Source of the DNA: Streptomyces sp. NRRL S-340
GTDB taxonomy: Bacteria; Actinomycetota; Actinomycetes; Streptomycetales; Streptomycetaceae
DNA: 56,169 nucleotides
Reading direction: 5' to 3'
Assembly: GCF_000720185.1 (NCBI RefSeq)
Contig: NZ_JOIY01000047.1
Span: 1-56,169, forward strand
The notes under the pieces are model-generated. The model did not search any database, was not told the origin of the DNA, and was given only the letters and a program-made list of their open reading frames with translations. This document shows, in pieces, positions 25,770 through 34,532 of the stretch (its first letter is position 1; the number at the start of each line of letters is the position of its first letter). Both the position numbers and the translations under genes were made by a program.

Positions 25770-26249
25770 ATGCGGAAGCAGCATGGCGGTGGCGGCGTCG
25801 AGGTGTTCCGGATCACCGGTGCCCGCACGGGCCTCCAGGAGGACGTCCGGGGCCGTCAGCGCCGGTATGTCATCTCCATGGCGATCCGTACGGTGGCGGT
25901 GCTCCTCGCGGTGACGCTGTGGAACGTCGAGCGGTACGTGGCGATCGTGGCCCTGGTGCTCGGCGCGGCGCTGCCGTACATCGCCGTGGTGATCGCCAAC
26001 GCCGGCCGGGAGAACGCGCCGAAGCTTCCGTCGACCTTCGTCACCGTGCCCACGAAGCCGATGATCACGGCGCCGCGGACGACGGACGACGCCGCCGGTG
26101 GCGGCTCGGGCGAGCGGGCGGGGTCCGGCGAGGACGCGGGCACCGGCGGCTCCGGGAGCGGCTTCGCGCAATCCGTCGCCGAGGACGGGGCGGGCGACCG
26201 GGCGGCGGGTACGGCGGGCGCCGCGCGGGAGCGACGCGACGGGGTGTGA
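25770..26249 (+). CDS. DUF3099 membrane protein
   Basis: 159 residues from the ATG at 25770. The DUF3099 core covers about 10-90: VFRITGARTGLQEDVRGRQ, then two membrane helices (YVISMAIRTVAVLLAVTLW and YVAIVALVLGAALPYIAVVI), then the conserved NAGRENAP segment. The C-terminal third is a Gly/Ala/Ser-rich low-complexity tail. DUF3099 is an actinobacterial family of unknown function. It is transcribed alone; the next gene starts about 220 bases downstream. Confidence 0.88.
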   Translation: MRKQHGGGGVEVFRITGARTGLQEDVRGRQRRYVISMAIRTVAVLLAVTLWNVERYVAIVALVLGAALPYIAVVIANAGRENAPKLPSTFVTVPTKPMITAPRTTDDAAGGGSGERAGSGEDAGTGGSGSGFAQSVAEDGAGDRAAGTAGAARERRDGV

Positions 26250-26357
26250 CCGGCGGTGTCCGCCCGGCCGCCCGTGCGCAGCGCCGGGAGCCGCGGGCGA
26301 ACCTCAAGAAATGCTCAGATCAATCATGTTGTTCCGGTCCCGGGCGACGGGTCACTC

Positions 26358-26480
26358 GTGACATACTTCGTACGCGCTCCGCATCCCCCGTCGGAGCGAC
26401 GGACCGACGCCGGGCAGCTCCCCCCGTGGCTGCTCGGCGTCGCCTTGTGCGCAGTGGCTGTGAGACGAAACCGTGAGTGA
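26358..26480 (+). CDS. Possible 40-residue membrane peptide
   Basis: A GTG-started ORF at 26358 encodes VTYFVRAPHPPSERRTDAG and then a hydrophobic LPPWLLGVALCAVAV segment. Its TGA overlaps the start of the next gene by eight bases. There is no Shine-Dalgarno site, so it would need leaderless or coupled translation. It may be spurious. Confidence 0.22.
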   Translation: MTYFVRAPHPPSERRTDAGQLPPWLLGVALCAVAVRRNRE

Positions 26481-26694
26481 CGAGACCGCCCCGATCTGCT
26501 CCGCCAAGGGCTGCCGTGCGGCCGCCGTGTGGGTGCTGGCCTGGAACAACCCGAAGATCCACACGCCCGAGCGGCGCAAGACGTGGCTGGCGTGCGACGA
26601 GCACCGGGAGCACCTGTCGCAGTTCCTCGGGGTGCGCGGCTTCCTCAAGGACGTGGTCCTGCTGACCGAGTGGCAGGCCTCCGAAGAGACCTGA
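26473..26694 (+). CDS. Conserved small Cys-containing protein, unknown function
   Basis: 73 residues from a GTG at 26473. The sequence MSDETAPICSAKGCRAAAVW then VLAWNNPKIHTPERRKTWLA and CDEHREHLSQFLGVRG has Cys/Cys and Cys/His pairs (ICSAKGC, ACDEHREH) that suggest a single zinc-binding site. I recall similar proteins in many actinobacteria, some of them annotated as acetone carboxylase-like without evidence. It converges on moaA across a perfect hairpin. Confidence 0.8.
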   Translation: MSDETAPICSAKGCRAAAVWVLAWNNPKIHTPERRKTWLACDEHREHLSQFLGVRGFLKDVVLLTEWQASEET

Positions 26695-26698
26695 GCCA

Positions 26699-26726
26699 CG
26701 GCCCCGCCGGACGCCCGGCGGGGCCG
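26699..26726. terminator. Hairpin between convergent small gene and moaA
   Basis: CGGCCCCGCCGG (26699-26710) and CCGGCGGGGCCG (26715-26726) are perfect 12-base arms around ACGC. It fills almost all of the 32-base gap and abuts the moaA stop. Confidence 0.8.
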
Positions 26727-27716
26727 TCAGCCGCCGATCGCGGACATCGGGCGGTCGGGCTGGACGAACGACGGGTCGTCCAGGCCCGCACCGGCCTTCT
26801 TGCCCCACATCGCCAGCCGCCACAGGCGGGCGATCTCCTCGTCGGGTGCGCCCGAGCGCAGGGCCGTCCGCAGGTCGGTCTCCTCGGTGGCGAACAGGCA
26901 GGTGCGGATCTGGCCGTCGGCGGTGAGGCGGGTGCGGTCGCAGGCCGCGCAGAACGGGCGGGTGACGGAGGCGATGACGCCGACGCGGTGCGGGCCGCCG
27001 TCGACGATCCACCGCTCGGCGGGGGCCGAGCCCCGCTCGGCGGCGCCCTCGGGGGTCAGCGTGAAGCGGGTGCGCAGCGCGGTGAGGATGTCCCCCGCGG
27101 TGACCATGCCCTCGCGCTTCCAGCCGTGCTGGGCGTCCAGCGGCATCTGCTCGATGAAGCGCAGTTCGTAGTCGTGCTCCACGGCCCAGGCGAGCAGGTC
27201 GGGGGCCTCGTCCGCGTTCAGCCCCGGCATCAGGACGGTGTTCACCTTCACCGGGGTCAGTCCGGCGTCGCGGGCGGCCAGGAGTCCGTCGAGGACGTCC
27301 TTGTGGCGGTCCCGGCGGGTGAGCGCCTTGAAGACGTCGGGGCGCAGGGTGTCCAGGGAGACGTTGACCCGGTCGAGACCGGCCGCCTTCAGGGCCGCCG
27401 CCGTGCGCCTGAGTCCGATGCCGTTGGTGGTGAGGGACATCCGGGGGCGCGGGTCGAGGGCCGCGACGCGCTCCACGATGCCGACCAGGCCGGGGCGCAG
27501 CAGGGGCTCCCCGCCGGTGAAGCGGACCTCCTCGATGCCCAGGGAGGTGACCGCGATGCCGATCAGCCGGACGATCTCGTCGTCGGTGAGCAGATCGGGC
27601 TTGGCCAGCCACTGCAGGCCCTCCTCGGGCATGCAGTAGGTGCAGCGCAGGTTGCACCGGTCGGTCAGTGAGACCCGCAGGTCGGTGGCCACCCGGCCGT
27701 AGGTGTCGATGAGCAC
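26727..27716 (-). CDS. moaA: GTP 3',8-cyclase MoaA
   Basis: 329 residues from the GTG at 27716 (VLIDTYGRVATDLRVSLTDR), with GGAGGG upstream. The radical-SAM cluster motif CNLRCTYC places Cys21, Cys25 and Cys28. The second [4Fe-4S] site is in the C-terminal half: FCAACDRTRLTADGQIRTCLF. The protein ends SAIGG, the C-terminal Gly-Gly that MoaA needs for catalysis. It converts GTP to 3',8-cyclo-GTP in the first step of molybdenum cofactor synthesis. It stands alone; no other moa gene is in the window. Confidence 0.97.
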   Translation of the reverse strand: MLIDTYGRVATDLRVSLTDRCNLRCTYCMPEEGLQWLAKPDLLTDDEIVRLIGIAVTSLGIEEVRFTGGEPLLRPGLVGIVERVAALDPRPRMSLTTNGIGLRRTAAALKAAGLDRVNVSLDTLRPDVFKALTRRDRHKDVLDGLLAARDAGLTPVKVNTVLMPGLNADEAPDLLAWAVEHDYELRFIEQMPLDAQHGWKREGMVTAGDILTALRTRFTLTPEGAAERGSAPAERWIVDGGPHRVGVIASVTRPFCAACDRTRLTADGQIRTCLFATEETDLRTALRSGAPDEEIARLWRLAMWGKKAGAGLDDPSFVQPDRPMSAIGG

Positions 27717-27839
27717 GTGGGCCCCCTCCCTCTTCGCCTGACAGCGGAACACTCGTCCTCGGCCTCGTGTTCCTTCTCCTGCGAGCCTACGTGACGGAAC
27801 CGACAGCGACACCGGTCCCGATCCCACGACGTGGGCGGC

Positions 27840-27871
27840 GGCCGTGTCGTAGGTCTCTACGATCCCCACGG
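27840..27871. terminator. Hairpin between the symporter gene and moaA
   Basis: GCCGTG-TCGTAG (27840-27851) pairs with CTACGA (27856-27861) and, after a four-base bulge, CACGGC (27866-27871), with loop GTCT. It lies 128 bases past the symporter stop and upstream of moaA on the same strand. It is probably a terminator; a moaA leader element is possible. Confidence 0.5.
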
Positions 27872-27998
27872 CACGGCCGCCGCCGCCCGGGACGCGTCGC
27901 CGGGCGCACGGTCGCGGGCCGGTTGCCCTGCGGCGCGCGGTGCGGGTGCGCTGCGGGTCAGCGGGTCCGGTACCGGTCAGTGCGCTCGGGTATACCGG

Positions 27999-29648
27999 TC
28001 AGTGCGCTCCGGTGCCGGTCAGGGACCGCACCTCCAGTTCCGCGTACTTGGCCCGGTCCGGTGTCTCCTTGGACAGCAGGGTGCCGACGACGCCCAGCAG
28101 GAAGCCGACCGGGATGGAGATGAGTCCGGGGTTCTCCAGCGGGAACCAGTGGAAGTCGGCGTCCGGGAACATCGACGTGGGCTTGCCCGAGACCACGGGC
28201 GAGAACAGCACCAGGCCGACGGCGGTGACCAGGCCGCCGTAGATCGACCAGAGGGCGCCCGTGGTGGTGAACCGCTTCCAGAACAGGCTGTAGAGGATCG
28301 TGGGCAGGTTGGCGGAGGCGGCCACGGCGAAGGCGAGGGCGACGAGTCCGGCGACGTTCAGGTCACGGGCGAGGGCGCCCAGGACGATGGAGACCGCGCC
28401 GATGCCGACGGTCGCCCAGCGGGCCGCCTTGATCTCCTGCTTCTCGGTGGCCTGTCCCTTCTTGATCACGTTGGCGTAGATGTCGTGGGCGAAGGAGGAC
28501 GACGAGGCGAGGGTGAGGCCCGCGACGACGGCGAGGATGGTGGCGAAGGCGACCGCGGAGATGGAGGCCAGCAGGACGGCGCCCCAGTTGGAGTCCACTC
28601 CGCCCAGGTGCAGGGCGAGCAGCGGGGCGGCCGTGTTGCCCGCCTTGTTGGAGGCGATGATCTCGTCCGGTTCGATGAGCGCGGCGGCGCCGAATCCGAG
28701 CGCGAGCGTCATCAGGTAGAAGACGCCGATCAGGCCGATCGCCCAGATCACGGACTTGCGGGCGGCCTTGGCGGTCGGGACCGTGTAGAAGCGGATCAGG
28801 ATGTGCGGCAGTCCCGCGGTGCCGAGCACCAGGGCGACGCCGAGCGAGAGGAAGTCCAGCTTGGTGGTCCCGGTCGCGCCGTACTTCAGGCCGGGCTCCA
28901 GGAAGGCGGCGCCCTTGCCGCTGTTGTCGGCGGCCCTGCCGAGCAGGTCGGAGACGTTGAAGTCGAACTTCAGCAGCACCAGGAACGTCAGCAGGATCGC
29001 GCCCGCCATCAGCAGCACGGCCTTGACCATCTGCACCCAGGTGGTGCCCTTCATGCCGCCGATGGTGACGTACACGATCATCAGTAGGCCGACCAGCGCG
29101 ACGATGCCGATCTTGCCGCCGTCGCTGGTGATGCCGAGCAGCAGTGAGACGAGGACGCCCGCGCCCGCCATCTGGGCCAGCAGGTAGAAGATCGACACGA
29201 CGATCGTGGAGGCGCCGGCGGCGGTGCGCACCGGGCGCTGGCGCATGCGGTACGCCAGGACGTCGCCCATGGTGTAGCGGCCGGAGTTGCGCAGCGGTTC
29301 GGCGACCAGGAGCAGGGCGACCAGCCAGGCGACCAGGAAGCCGATGGAGTACAGGAAGCCGTCGTAGCCGAACAGGGCGATGGCGCCGGCGATGCCGAGG
29401 AAGGACGCGGCGGACATGTAGTCGCCGGAGACGGCGAGGCCGTTCTGGAATCCGGTGAACTGCCGTCCGCCCGCGTAGAAGTCGGCGGCGTCCTTGGTCT
29501 GCCGGCCCGCCCAGACGGTGATGACGAGGGTCGCGGCGACGAAGACCGAGAAGAGCGTGATGATCAGCGTCCGGTGCTCGCTCGCGGCGCCGCCCGCGGC
29601 GAGCAGGGTGTGCGCCGTGTGCGCGGCGGGGTGGGTCGCGGGGGTCAT
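27999..29648 (-). CDS. Cation/acetate symporter (SSS family, ActP-like)
   Basis: 549 residues from the ATG at 29648 and about 13 membrane helices, the usual size for sodium:solute symporters. Sodium-symporter blocks include FYAGGRQFTGFQNGLAVSGD, YMSAASFLGIAGAIALFGYD and LAYRMRQRPVRTAAG. In Escherichia coli ActP imports acetate and glycolate. The ATG overlaps the stop of the DUF485 gene (ATGA), the typical YjcH-ActP pairing. The last codons and stop lie in a short direct repeat (27972-28022). Confidence 0.93.
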   Translation of the reverse strand: MTPATHPAAHTAHTLLAAGGAASEHRTLIITLFSVFVAATLVITVWAGRQTKDAADFYAGGRQFTGFQNGLAVSGDYMSAASFLGIAGAIALFGYDGFLYSIGFLVAWLVALLLVAEPLRNSGRYTMGDVLAYRMRQRPVRTAAGASTIVVSIFYLLAQMAGAGVLVSLLLGITSDGGKIGIVALVGLLMIVYVTIGGMKGTTWVQMVKAVLLMAGAILLTFLVLLKFDFNVSDLLGRAADNSGKGAAFLEPGLKYGATGTTKLDFLSLGVALVLGTAGLPHILIRFYTVPTAKAARKSVIWAIGLIGVFYLMTLALGFGAAALIEPDEIIASNKAGNTAAPLLALHLGGVDSNWGAVLLASISAVAFATILAVVAGLTLASSSSFAHDIYANVIKKGQATEKQEIKAARWATVGIGAVSIVLGALARDLNVAGLVALAFAVAASANLPTILYSLFWKRFTTTGALWSIYGGLVTAVGLVLFSPVVSGKPTSMFPDADFHWFPLENPGLISIPVGFLLGVVGTLLSKETPDRAKYAELEVRSLTGTGAH

Positions 29649-30001
29649 GCTCCGCCCTCCATCCGGGACTTGATGGCCTCGGCCTTGGGGTCGAGCTTCG
29701 TGGCGGCGTGCCGCGCGTACCACCAGGCGATGAGGAACGTGGTGAGGAACTGGGCGAGGCCCAGGGCGAGGGCGACGTTGATGTTGCCGAAGAGCTTGGT
29801 GCCCATGAAGCCGCCCGCGTAGTTGGACAGCAGGACGTAGAGCAGGTACCAGGCGATGAAGGCGAGGGTCAGCGGAAAGGCGAACGAGCGGTAGGAGCGG
29901 CGCAGTTCACCGAACTCGGCGCTCTGGGCCACCGTGGAGTACTCCTGCGCGGAGGGAAGGGGGGACTGGGTCTTCGAGGGTGGCGGTGTCTCGGTGGCCA
30001 C
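29645..30001 (-). CDS. DUF485 membrane protein (YjcH-like symporter partner)
   Basis: 118 residues from a GTG at 30001 with GAGGAGA upstream. Two membrane helices: FAFPLTLAFIAWYLLYVLLS and INVALALGLAQFLTTFLIAW, followed by WYARHAATKLDPKAEAIKSR. DUF485 genes are almost always next to acetate symporters, as here, where the stop and the symporter start overlap by four bases. The N-terminus (VATETPPPSKTQSPLPSAQE) is disordered. Its upstream region holds CAAGT direct repeats. Confidence 0.92.
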   Translation of the reverse strand: MATETPPPSKTQSPLPSAQEYSTVAQSAEFGELRRSYRSFAFPLTLAFIAWYLLYVLLSNYAGGFMGTKLFGNINVALALGLAQFLTTFLIAWWYARHAATKLDPKAEAIKSRMEGGA

Positions 30002-30033
30002 GTCTGTCTCCTCGGGTGCGGATCTCGGTGAGC

Positions 30034-30056
30034 GGATACGGATACGGATACGGATG
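30034..30056. repeat. Hexanucleotide run GGATAC
   Basis: Three exact GGATAC units followed by GGATGC lie about 30 bases upstream of the DUF485 start. A short tract like this can vary in length and shift promoter spacing. Confidence 0.7.
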
Positions 30057-30128
30057 CTGATGCGACAGGGGGCTCGATGGTGCTCGGGCTCCCTGTCCGA
30101 GGTCCACGGCGCCACGCGAGGACCGGTT

Positions 30129-30185
30129 CAAGTCCTATGAGTTCTTTCGCCAAGTGGCCTGGACAAGTCATTGCCAAGTCATTGC
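30129..30185. promoter_or_regulatory. CAAGT direct-repeat array, candidate operator
   Basis: CAAGTCATTGC occurs twice in exact tandem (30164-30174 and 30175-30185), that is, at one-helical-turn spacing. Looser copies are CAAGTCCTATG (30129) and CAAGTGGCCTG (30151). The array lies between the divergent DUF485-symporter operon and the protease gene, nearer the former. The binding protein is unknown. Confidence 0.45.
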
Positions 30186-30667
30186 TGGCCGGTGGGACTG
30201 CGGGATAGCTTCGCCCTGCACCACCCGTCATGTACCTGCCCGAGCCGGACCCGTGGCTCGGGCGGTGCCGCACCCGGATGATGTGGGGACCCCATGGCTC
30301 GTCTGCGTTCCGGACACCGGACCGCGCCGCACGACCCGGTCGCGCCGTCGCCGGCCGGCGCGTCCCGCGACGGCACGGGCACGGTTCCCGCGGCGCCCGG
30401 CACCAGCCGTGCGGTCCCTGCCGCGGGCCCGTCCGCCGCCGCACCCGCCGTCAACGCCGAACCCGGCCTTCACACCAGCGCGCACGCGCGCGGGGCGTAC
30501 CCCGGCCGGCGGCCCTGACGGCGCCGGCGAGGGGGCCGTGCACACGGCCCGCCGCCCGCCCGCGCCTTCGTCCGGGCGCGTGCGGCTCCTGCCACATCCT
30601 CCGTTCGAGCACCACTCGCGAACCGCCGTACCCATGCCACCGCGAAACACTCTGGAGACACAGACAC
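30186..30667. other. Long leader/promoter region of the protease gene
   Basis: These 482 bases upstream of the subtilisin gene contain a 74-codon open frame (30294-30518, MARLRSGHRTAPHDPVAPSP...) preceded by GGGGA. It is Ala/Pro-rich with no recognisable domain and I do not annotate it as a gene. I see no other structure. Confidence 0.35.
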
Positions 30668-32200
30668 ATGACAGCGTCCCAGCCGCGCGCTCGCCGCGTC
30701 CTCGCCCTCCCGCTCGGAATGGCCATGGCCACCGCCGTGGCGTTCCTGCCCGGCGCGACCGCGTCGGCGACCCCGGCCGCGCCCGCCGCCCACACCGCAC
30801 AGGCGGACGCCACCCCGCTCAGCTACGTCGTCAACGTCCGCCCCAAGCACGGGATATCGGCGCAGGTGAAGCAGGCGATCGGCAAGGCCGGCGGCACCAT
30901 CGTGACCTCGTACGACCGCATCGGCGTCATCGTCGTCCACTCCGCCGACCCCAACTTCGCCACGACGATCCGCAAGGTCCACGGCGTCGACTCCGCCGGC
31001 GCCACGCGCACCGCGCCGCTGCCCGCCCAGTCGACCACCGACGTCGGCACCCCGCAGCCGCTCACCGCCGCGCAGGTGGCCGGCGCGGGCACCAGGGCCG
31101 CCGCCGGGCAGGACCCGCTGGAGCCCCTGCAGTGGGACCTGCCCGCCATCAAGGCGGACAAGGCGCACCTCAAGACACTCGGCAGCCCGAACGTCACGGT
31201 CGGCGTCATCGACACCGGCGTGGACGACACGCACCCCGACATCGCCCCGAACTTCGACCGCCGGGCCTCCGTCAACTGCGTCTCCGGCAAGCCGGACACC
31301 ACGGACGGGGCCTGGCGGCCGAGCGCCTCCGAGAGCCCGCACGGCACGCACGTGGCCGGCGAGATCGCGGGCGCCAAGAACGGCGTCGGCATCACCGGTG
31401 TGGCACCGGGCGTGAAGGTCTCCGGCATCAAGGTCGGCAACCCGGACGGCTTCTTCTACGCCGAGGCCGTGGTGTGCGGGTTCGTGTGGGCGGCCGACCA
31501 CGGCGTCGACGTGACCAACAACAGCTATTACACCGACCCGTGGTACTTCAACTGCACCGACGACCCGGACCAGAAGGCGCTGGTGGACGCCGTCCGGCGG
31601 GCCTCGCAGTACGCCGAGCGCAAGGGCACCGTCAACGTCGCGGCGGCCGGCAACGAGAACTACGACCTGGCGGCCCGTTCGATCACGGACCCGTCCTCCC
31701 CGAACGACACCACTCCGGGCGACCGGGTGATCGACCCGCGCAAGTGCTACGACATCCCGACCCAGTTGCCGGGCGTGGTCACCGTCGCGGCGACCGGCGC
31801 CAAGGGCATCAAGTCGTCGTTCTCCAACTACGGGCTCGGTGTCATCGACATCGCCGCGCCGGGCGGCGACTCGACGGCGTACCAGAAGCCGGACGCCCCC
31901 GCGCAGAGCGGACTGATCCTCGGTCCGCTGCCGGGCGGCAAGTGGGGCTACATGGCCGGTACGTCCATGGCGAGCCCGCACGTCGCCGGTGTCGCCGCCC
32001 TCATCAAGTCCACGCACCCGCACGCCCCCGCCGCGCTGGTGAAGGCGCTGCTGTACGCGGAGGCCTCCGCCACGCCGTGCACCGACCCCTACGACATCGA
32101 CGGGGACGGCAAGGCCGACGCGGTGTGCCAGGGCACGAAGAACCGCAACGGCTTCTACGGCTGGGGCACGGCGGACGCGCTGGCCGCGGTGACCAGGTAG
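30668..32200 (+). CDS. Secreted S8 subtilisin-like serine protease
   Basis: 510 residues from the ATG at 30668. A signal peptide (MTASQPRARRVLALPLGMAM, cleavage near TASATPA) is followed by an inhibitor-like prodomain (about 50-110; YVVNVRPKHGISAQVKQAIG). The catalytic triad is Asp182 in VGVIDTGVDDTHPD, His225 in HGTHVAGEIAG and Ser433 in GTSMASPHVAGVAAL; the oxyanion Asn lies in AAAGNENY. Several Cys pairs in the catalytic domain suggest disulfides. The C-terminus ends at the domain (YGWGTADALAAVTR), with no P-domain. It is an extracellular protease, possibly development-linked. Confidence 0.95.
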   Translation: MTASQPRARRVLALPLGMAMATAVAFLPGATASATPAAPAAHTAQADATPLSYVVNVRPKHGISAQVKQAIGKAGGTIVTSYDRIGVIVVHSADPNFATTIRKVHGVDSAGATRTAPLPAQSTTDVGTPQPLTAAQVAGAGTRAAAGQDPLEPLQWDLPAIKADKAHLKTLGSPNVTVGVIDTGVDDTHPDIAPNFDRRASVNCVSGKPDTTDGAWRPSASESPHGTHVAGEIAGAKNGVGITGVAPGVKVSGIKVGNPDGFFYAEAVVCGFVWAADHGVDVTNNSYYTDPWYFNCTDDPDQKALVDAVRRASQYAERKGTVNVAAAGNENYDLAARSITDPSSPNDTTPGDRVIDPRKCYDIPTQLPGVVTVAATGAKGIKSSFSNYGLGVIDIAAPGGDSTAYQKPDAPAQSGLILGPLPGGKWGYMAGTSMASPHVAGVAALIKSTHPHAPAALVKALLYAEASATPCTDPYDIDGDGKADAVCQGTKNRNGFYGWGTADALAAVTR

Positions 32201-32243
32201 CCCGGCCTGCCGGGGGACGCGGTCCTTGCTGCATAGTGCGGTC

Positions 32244-33653
32244 ATGACTGACATCTCGTTCGCATGGTCCGCGCTGGGCGGCGACCCCGGCCTCGTGGAA
32301 CGCGTCACCCTCGTGGAACGGGAAGGCGTGCTCACCGCGCGCCTTCCCGTGCGTGATCTGGCACGCGCGTGCGTCGGTGCGTGCGCGCTGGCCGCCGCCG
32401 AACTGGCGGCGCGGCGGACCGAGGCGGCCGAGGTGCCCGCCGTGGGCGTCGACGACGGGGCCGTGGCGGCCGCGTTCGCCAGTGAACGGCACCTGCTCGT
32501 CGACGGGCGCGCGCCGGTCTCCTTCGCGCCGCTGTCACGGTTCTGGCGGACGGCCGACGGCTGGGTGCGCGCGCACGCCAACTACCCGCACCACCGCGCG
32601 CGGCTGCTCACCGCCCTCGGTCTGCCGCCCGGCGCGGGCGAGGGCGAGGACGGCACGGCGGCGGCGGTGGCCGCGGTGGAGTCCGCGCTCGCCGGGCGGT
32701 CCGCCCTCGACGTCGAGGAGACGGTGTACGCCGCCGGCGGGCTGGCCGTGGCGCTGCGCACCCCCGAGGAGTGGGCGGCGCACCCGCAGGCGGCCGAGGT
32801 GGCCGCCCGGCCGCTGGTCGAGCGCACCCGGCTCGACACGGCACGCGCGCGTGTGCTCGCCCCCCTCGACGGCCCGGTGGCGCTGCCGGCCGCCGGGCTG
32901 CGGGTGCTGGACCTGACCCGGGTCCTGGCCGGTCCCGTCGCCACCCGCACCCTCGCGCTGCTCGGCGCGGACGTCCTGCGGCTGGACCCGCCGCACCTGC
33001 CCGAACTCGCCGACCAGCACGCGGACACGGACTTCGGGAAGCGGTCGGCCGTGCTGGACCTCACCACCGGCCGGGAGGTCCTGGAGAGCCTGCTGGCCGA
33101 TGCGGACGTGGTCGTCACCGGGTACCGGCCCGGGACCCTTGACCGGTTCGGGCTCTCCCCCGAGGCGCTGGCCGAGCGGCGGCCCGGTCTGGTCGTGGCC
33201 CAGGTCTCGGCGTGGGGCGGGTACGGGCCGTGGGGCGGGCGGCGCGGCTTCGACAGCCTCGTCCAGGTCGCCACCGGTGTCGCGGCGGCCGAGGGGACGG
33301 ACGGGCGGCCGGGCGCGCTGCCCGCGCAGGCCCTGGACCACGGCACGGGCTACCTGCTGGCGGCGGCCGTACTGCGGGCGCTGACCGAGCAGTCCCACGA
33401 AGGCGGCAGCAGGCTCGTCCGGCTGGCTCTGGCCCGCACGGCGGCATGGCTGACGGGCTCCGCCGGGCCGGGCGCCGTCGTGCGGAGCGAGCCGGGTGCG
33501 CCCTACGAGGGTCCCGGGCCCTGGCTCTGCGAGACGGACAGCCGCATCGGAAGGCTGCGCCACGCCGGGCCGCCCGTCGCCTTCACCGGTGGCCCCACCG
33601 ACTGGGCCCGGCCGCCGGGACCCTGGGGGACGGACGAGGCGCGCTGGTCCTGA
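32244..33653 (+). CDS. Class III CoA-transferase family protein, halves inverted
   Basis: 469 residues from the ATG at 32244. The family's N-terminal Rossmann motif, LDLTRVLAGPVATRTLALLG then ADVLRLDPP, usually sits at the very start but here begins near residue 223. It is followed by VVVTGYRPGTLDRFGLSPEA and the conserved AWGGYGPWGGRRGFDSLVQ. The first 200 residues resemble the family's usual C-terminal half (FWRTADGWVRAHANYPHHRA, then a segment like RTPEEW-HPQ). So the two halves appear swapped. Canonical members transfer CoA between carboxylic acids; activity here is uncertain. It stands 43 bases after the protease gene. Confidence 0.8.
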   Translation: MTDISFAWSALGGDPGLVERVTLVEREGVLTARLPVRDLARACVGACALAAAELAARRTEAAEVPAVGVDDGAVAAAFASERHLLVDGRAPVSFAPLSRFWRTADGWVRAHANYPHHRARLLTALGLPPGAGEGEDGTAAAVAAVESALAGRSALDVEETVYAAGGLAVALRTPEEWAAHPQAAEVAARPLVERTRLDTARARVLAPLDGPVALPAAGLRVLDLTRVLAGPVATRTLALLGADVLRLDPPHLPELADQHADTDFGKRSAVLDLTTGREVLESLLADADVVVTGYRPGTLDRFGLSPEALAERRPGLVVAQVSAWGGYGPWGGRRGFDSLVQVATGVAAAEGTDGRPGALPAQALDHGTGYLLAAAVLRALTEQSHEGGSRLVRLALARTAAWLTGSAGPGAVVRSEPGAPYEGPGPWLCETDSRIGRLRHAGPPVAFTGGPTDWARPPGPWGTDEARWS

Positions 33654-33821
33654 GCGGGCGTCTGAGCGGGTGTCGGGCGGGCTCGCCAGGGGCGTCTGAG
33701 CGGTCGTCGAGCGGGCGCGCGAGCGGGCGCCCGCCCGGACGGGCGGCTCACCGCGCCGAGGCCGCCCCGCTCCCCGCCCGCACTCCCGCGCGCGCAGAGC
33801 GGGGGGCGGGAGGGGCGGGCG

Positions 33822-34532
33822 TCACGCCCCCACCTCGCCCAGCAGTGCGCCCGCCGCGTAGGTCACCGCCATGGCCAGCGCCCCGCCGGCCATGGTGCGC
33901 AGCACGGCGCGGCCGGGCCGCGCCGCCCCGAGCCGCGCGCTGCTGAAGCCCGTGAGGGCGAGGGCGGCCAGCACGGACAGCACGGTGACCGCCAGCCGCC
34001 AGTGGGCGGGCGGCAGCACGATGGCCAGCAGCGGCAGCAGGGCGCCCGCCGTGAAGGCCAGGAAGCTGGCCCAGGCCGCGTGCCAGGGGTTGGTCAGCTC
34101 GTCGGGGTCGATGCCCAGCTCCACGCGCGCGTGGGCCCGCAGCGCGTCCCGCGCGGTGAGCTGTTCGGCCGCTTCCCGGGCCACCTCGCGCGAGAGCCCG
34201 CGCTCCTGGAGCAGTTCGGTCAGCTCGCGCAGCTCGGCCTCCGGCTGCTCGCGCAACTCGCGCCTCTCCAGCGCCAGCGCGGCCCTCTCCGAGTCCCGCT
34301 GGGTGGACACCGACACGTACTCCCCCGCGGCCATCGACATCGACCCGGCCAGCAGACCGGCCAGCCCGGCGGTGAGCAGCGCCGCGCGGGAGTCCGTCGC
34401 CCCGGCCACACCGACGACGAGGCCGGCGGTGGAGACGATGCCGTCGTTCGCCCCGAGGACGGCTGCCCGCAGCCAGTTGAGGCGGGAGCCGAGGGTCCCG
34501 CCGTGTGCCTCGTCGTGCGTGGGTTCGGTCAC
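33822..34532 (-). CDS. VIT1/CCC1 family membrane transporter
   Basis: 236 residues from a GTG at 34532. The family signature is at the N-terminus: LNWLRAAVLGANDGIVSTAG and SMSMAAGEYVSVSTQRDSER. A charged cytoplasmic helical region (about 85-140; ELRELTELLQERGLSREVAR) follows, then three further membrane helices. VIT1/CCC1 proteins move Fe2+ or Mn2+; direction and metal are unknown here. I see no Shine-Dalgarno site, so translation may be leaderless. Convergent with the CoA-transferase gene and divergent from the exonuclease gene. Confidence 0.9.
   Translation of the reverse strand: MTEPTHDEAHGGTLGSRLNWLRAAVLGANDGIVSTAGLVVGVAGATDSRAALLTAGLAGLLAGSMSMAAGEYVSVSTQRDSERAALALERRELREQPEAELRELTELLQERGLSREVAREAAEQLTARDALRAHARVELGIDPDELTNPWHAAWASFLAFTAGALLPLLAIVLPPAHWRLAVTVLSVLAALALTGFSSARLGAARPGRAVLRTMAGGALAMAVTYAAGALLGEVGA

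Noticed and set aside
30294..30518. 74-codon ORF upstream of the protease gene
   Set aside because: Ala/Pro-rich with no recognised domain; other frames in the same stretch are equally open, as expected for GC-rich spacer.
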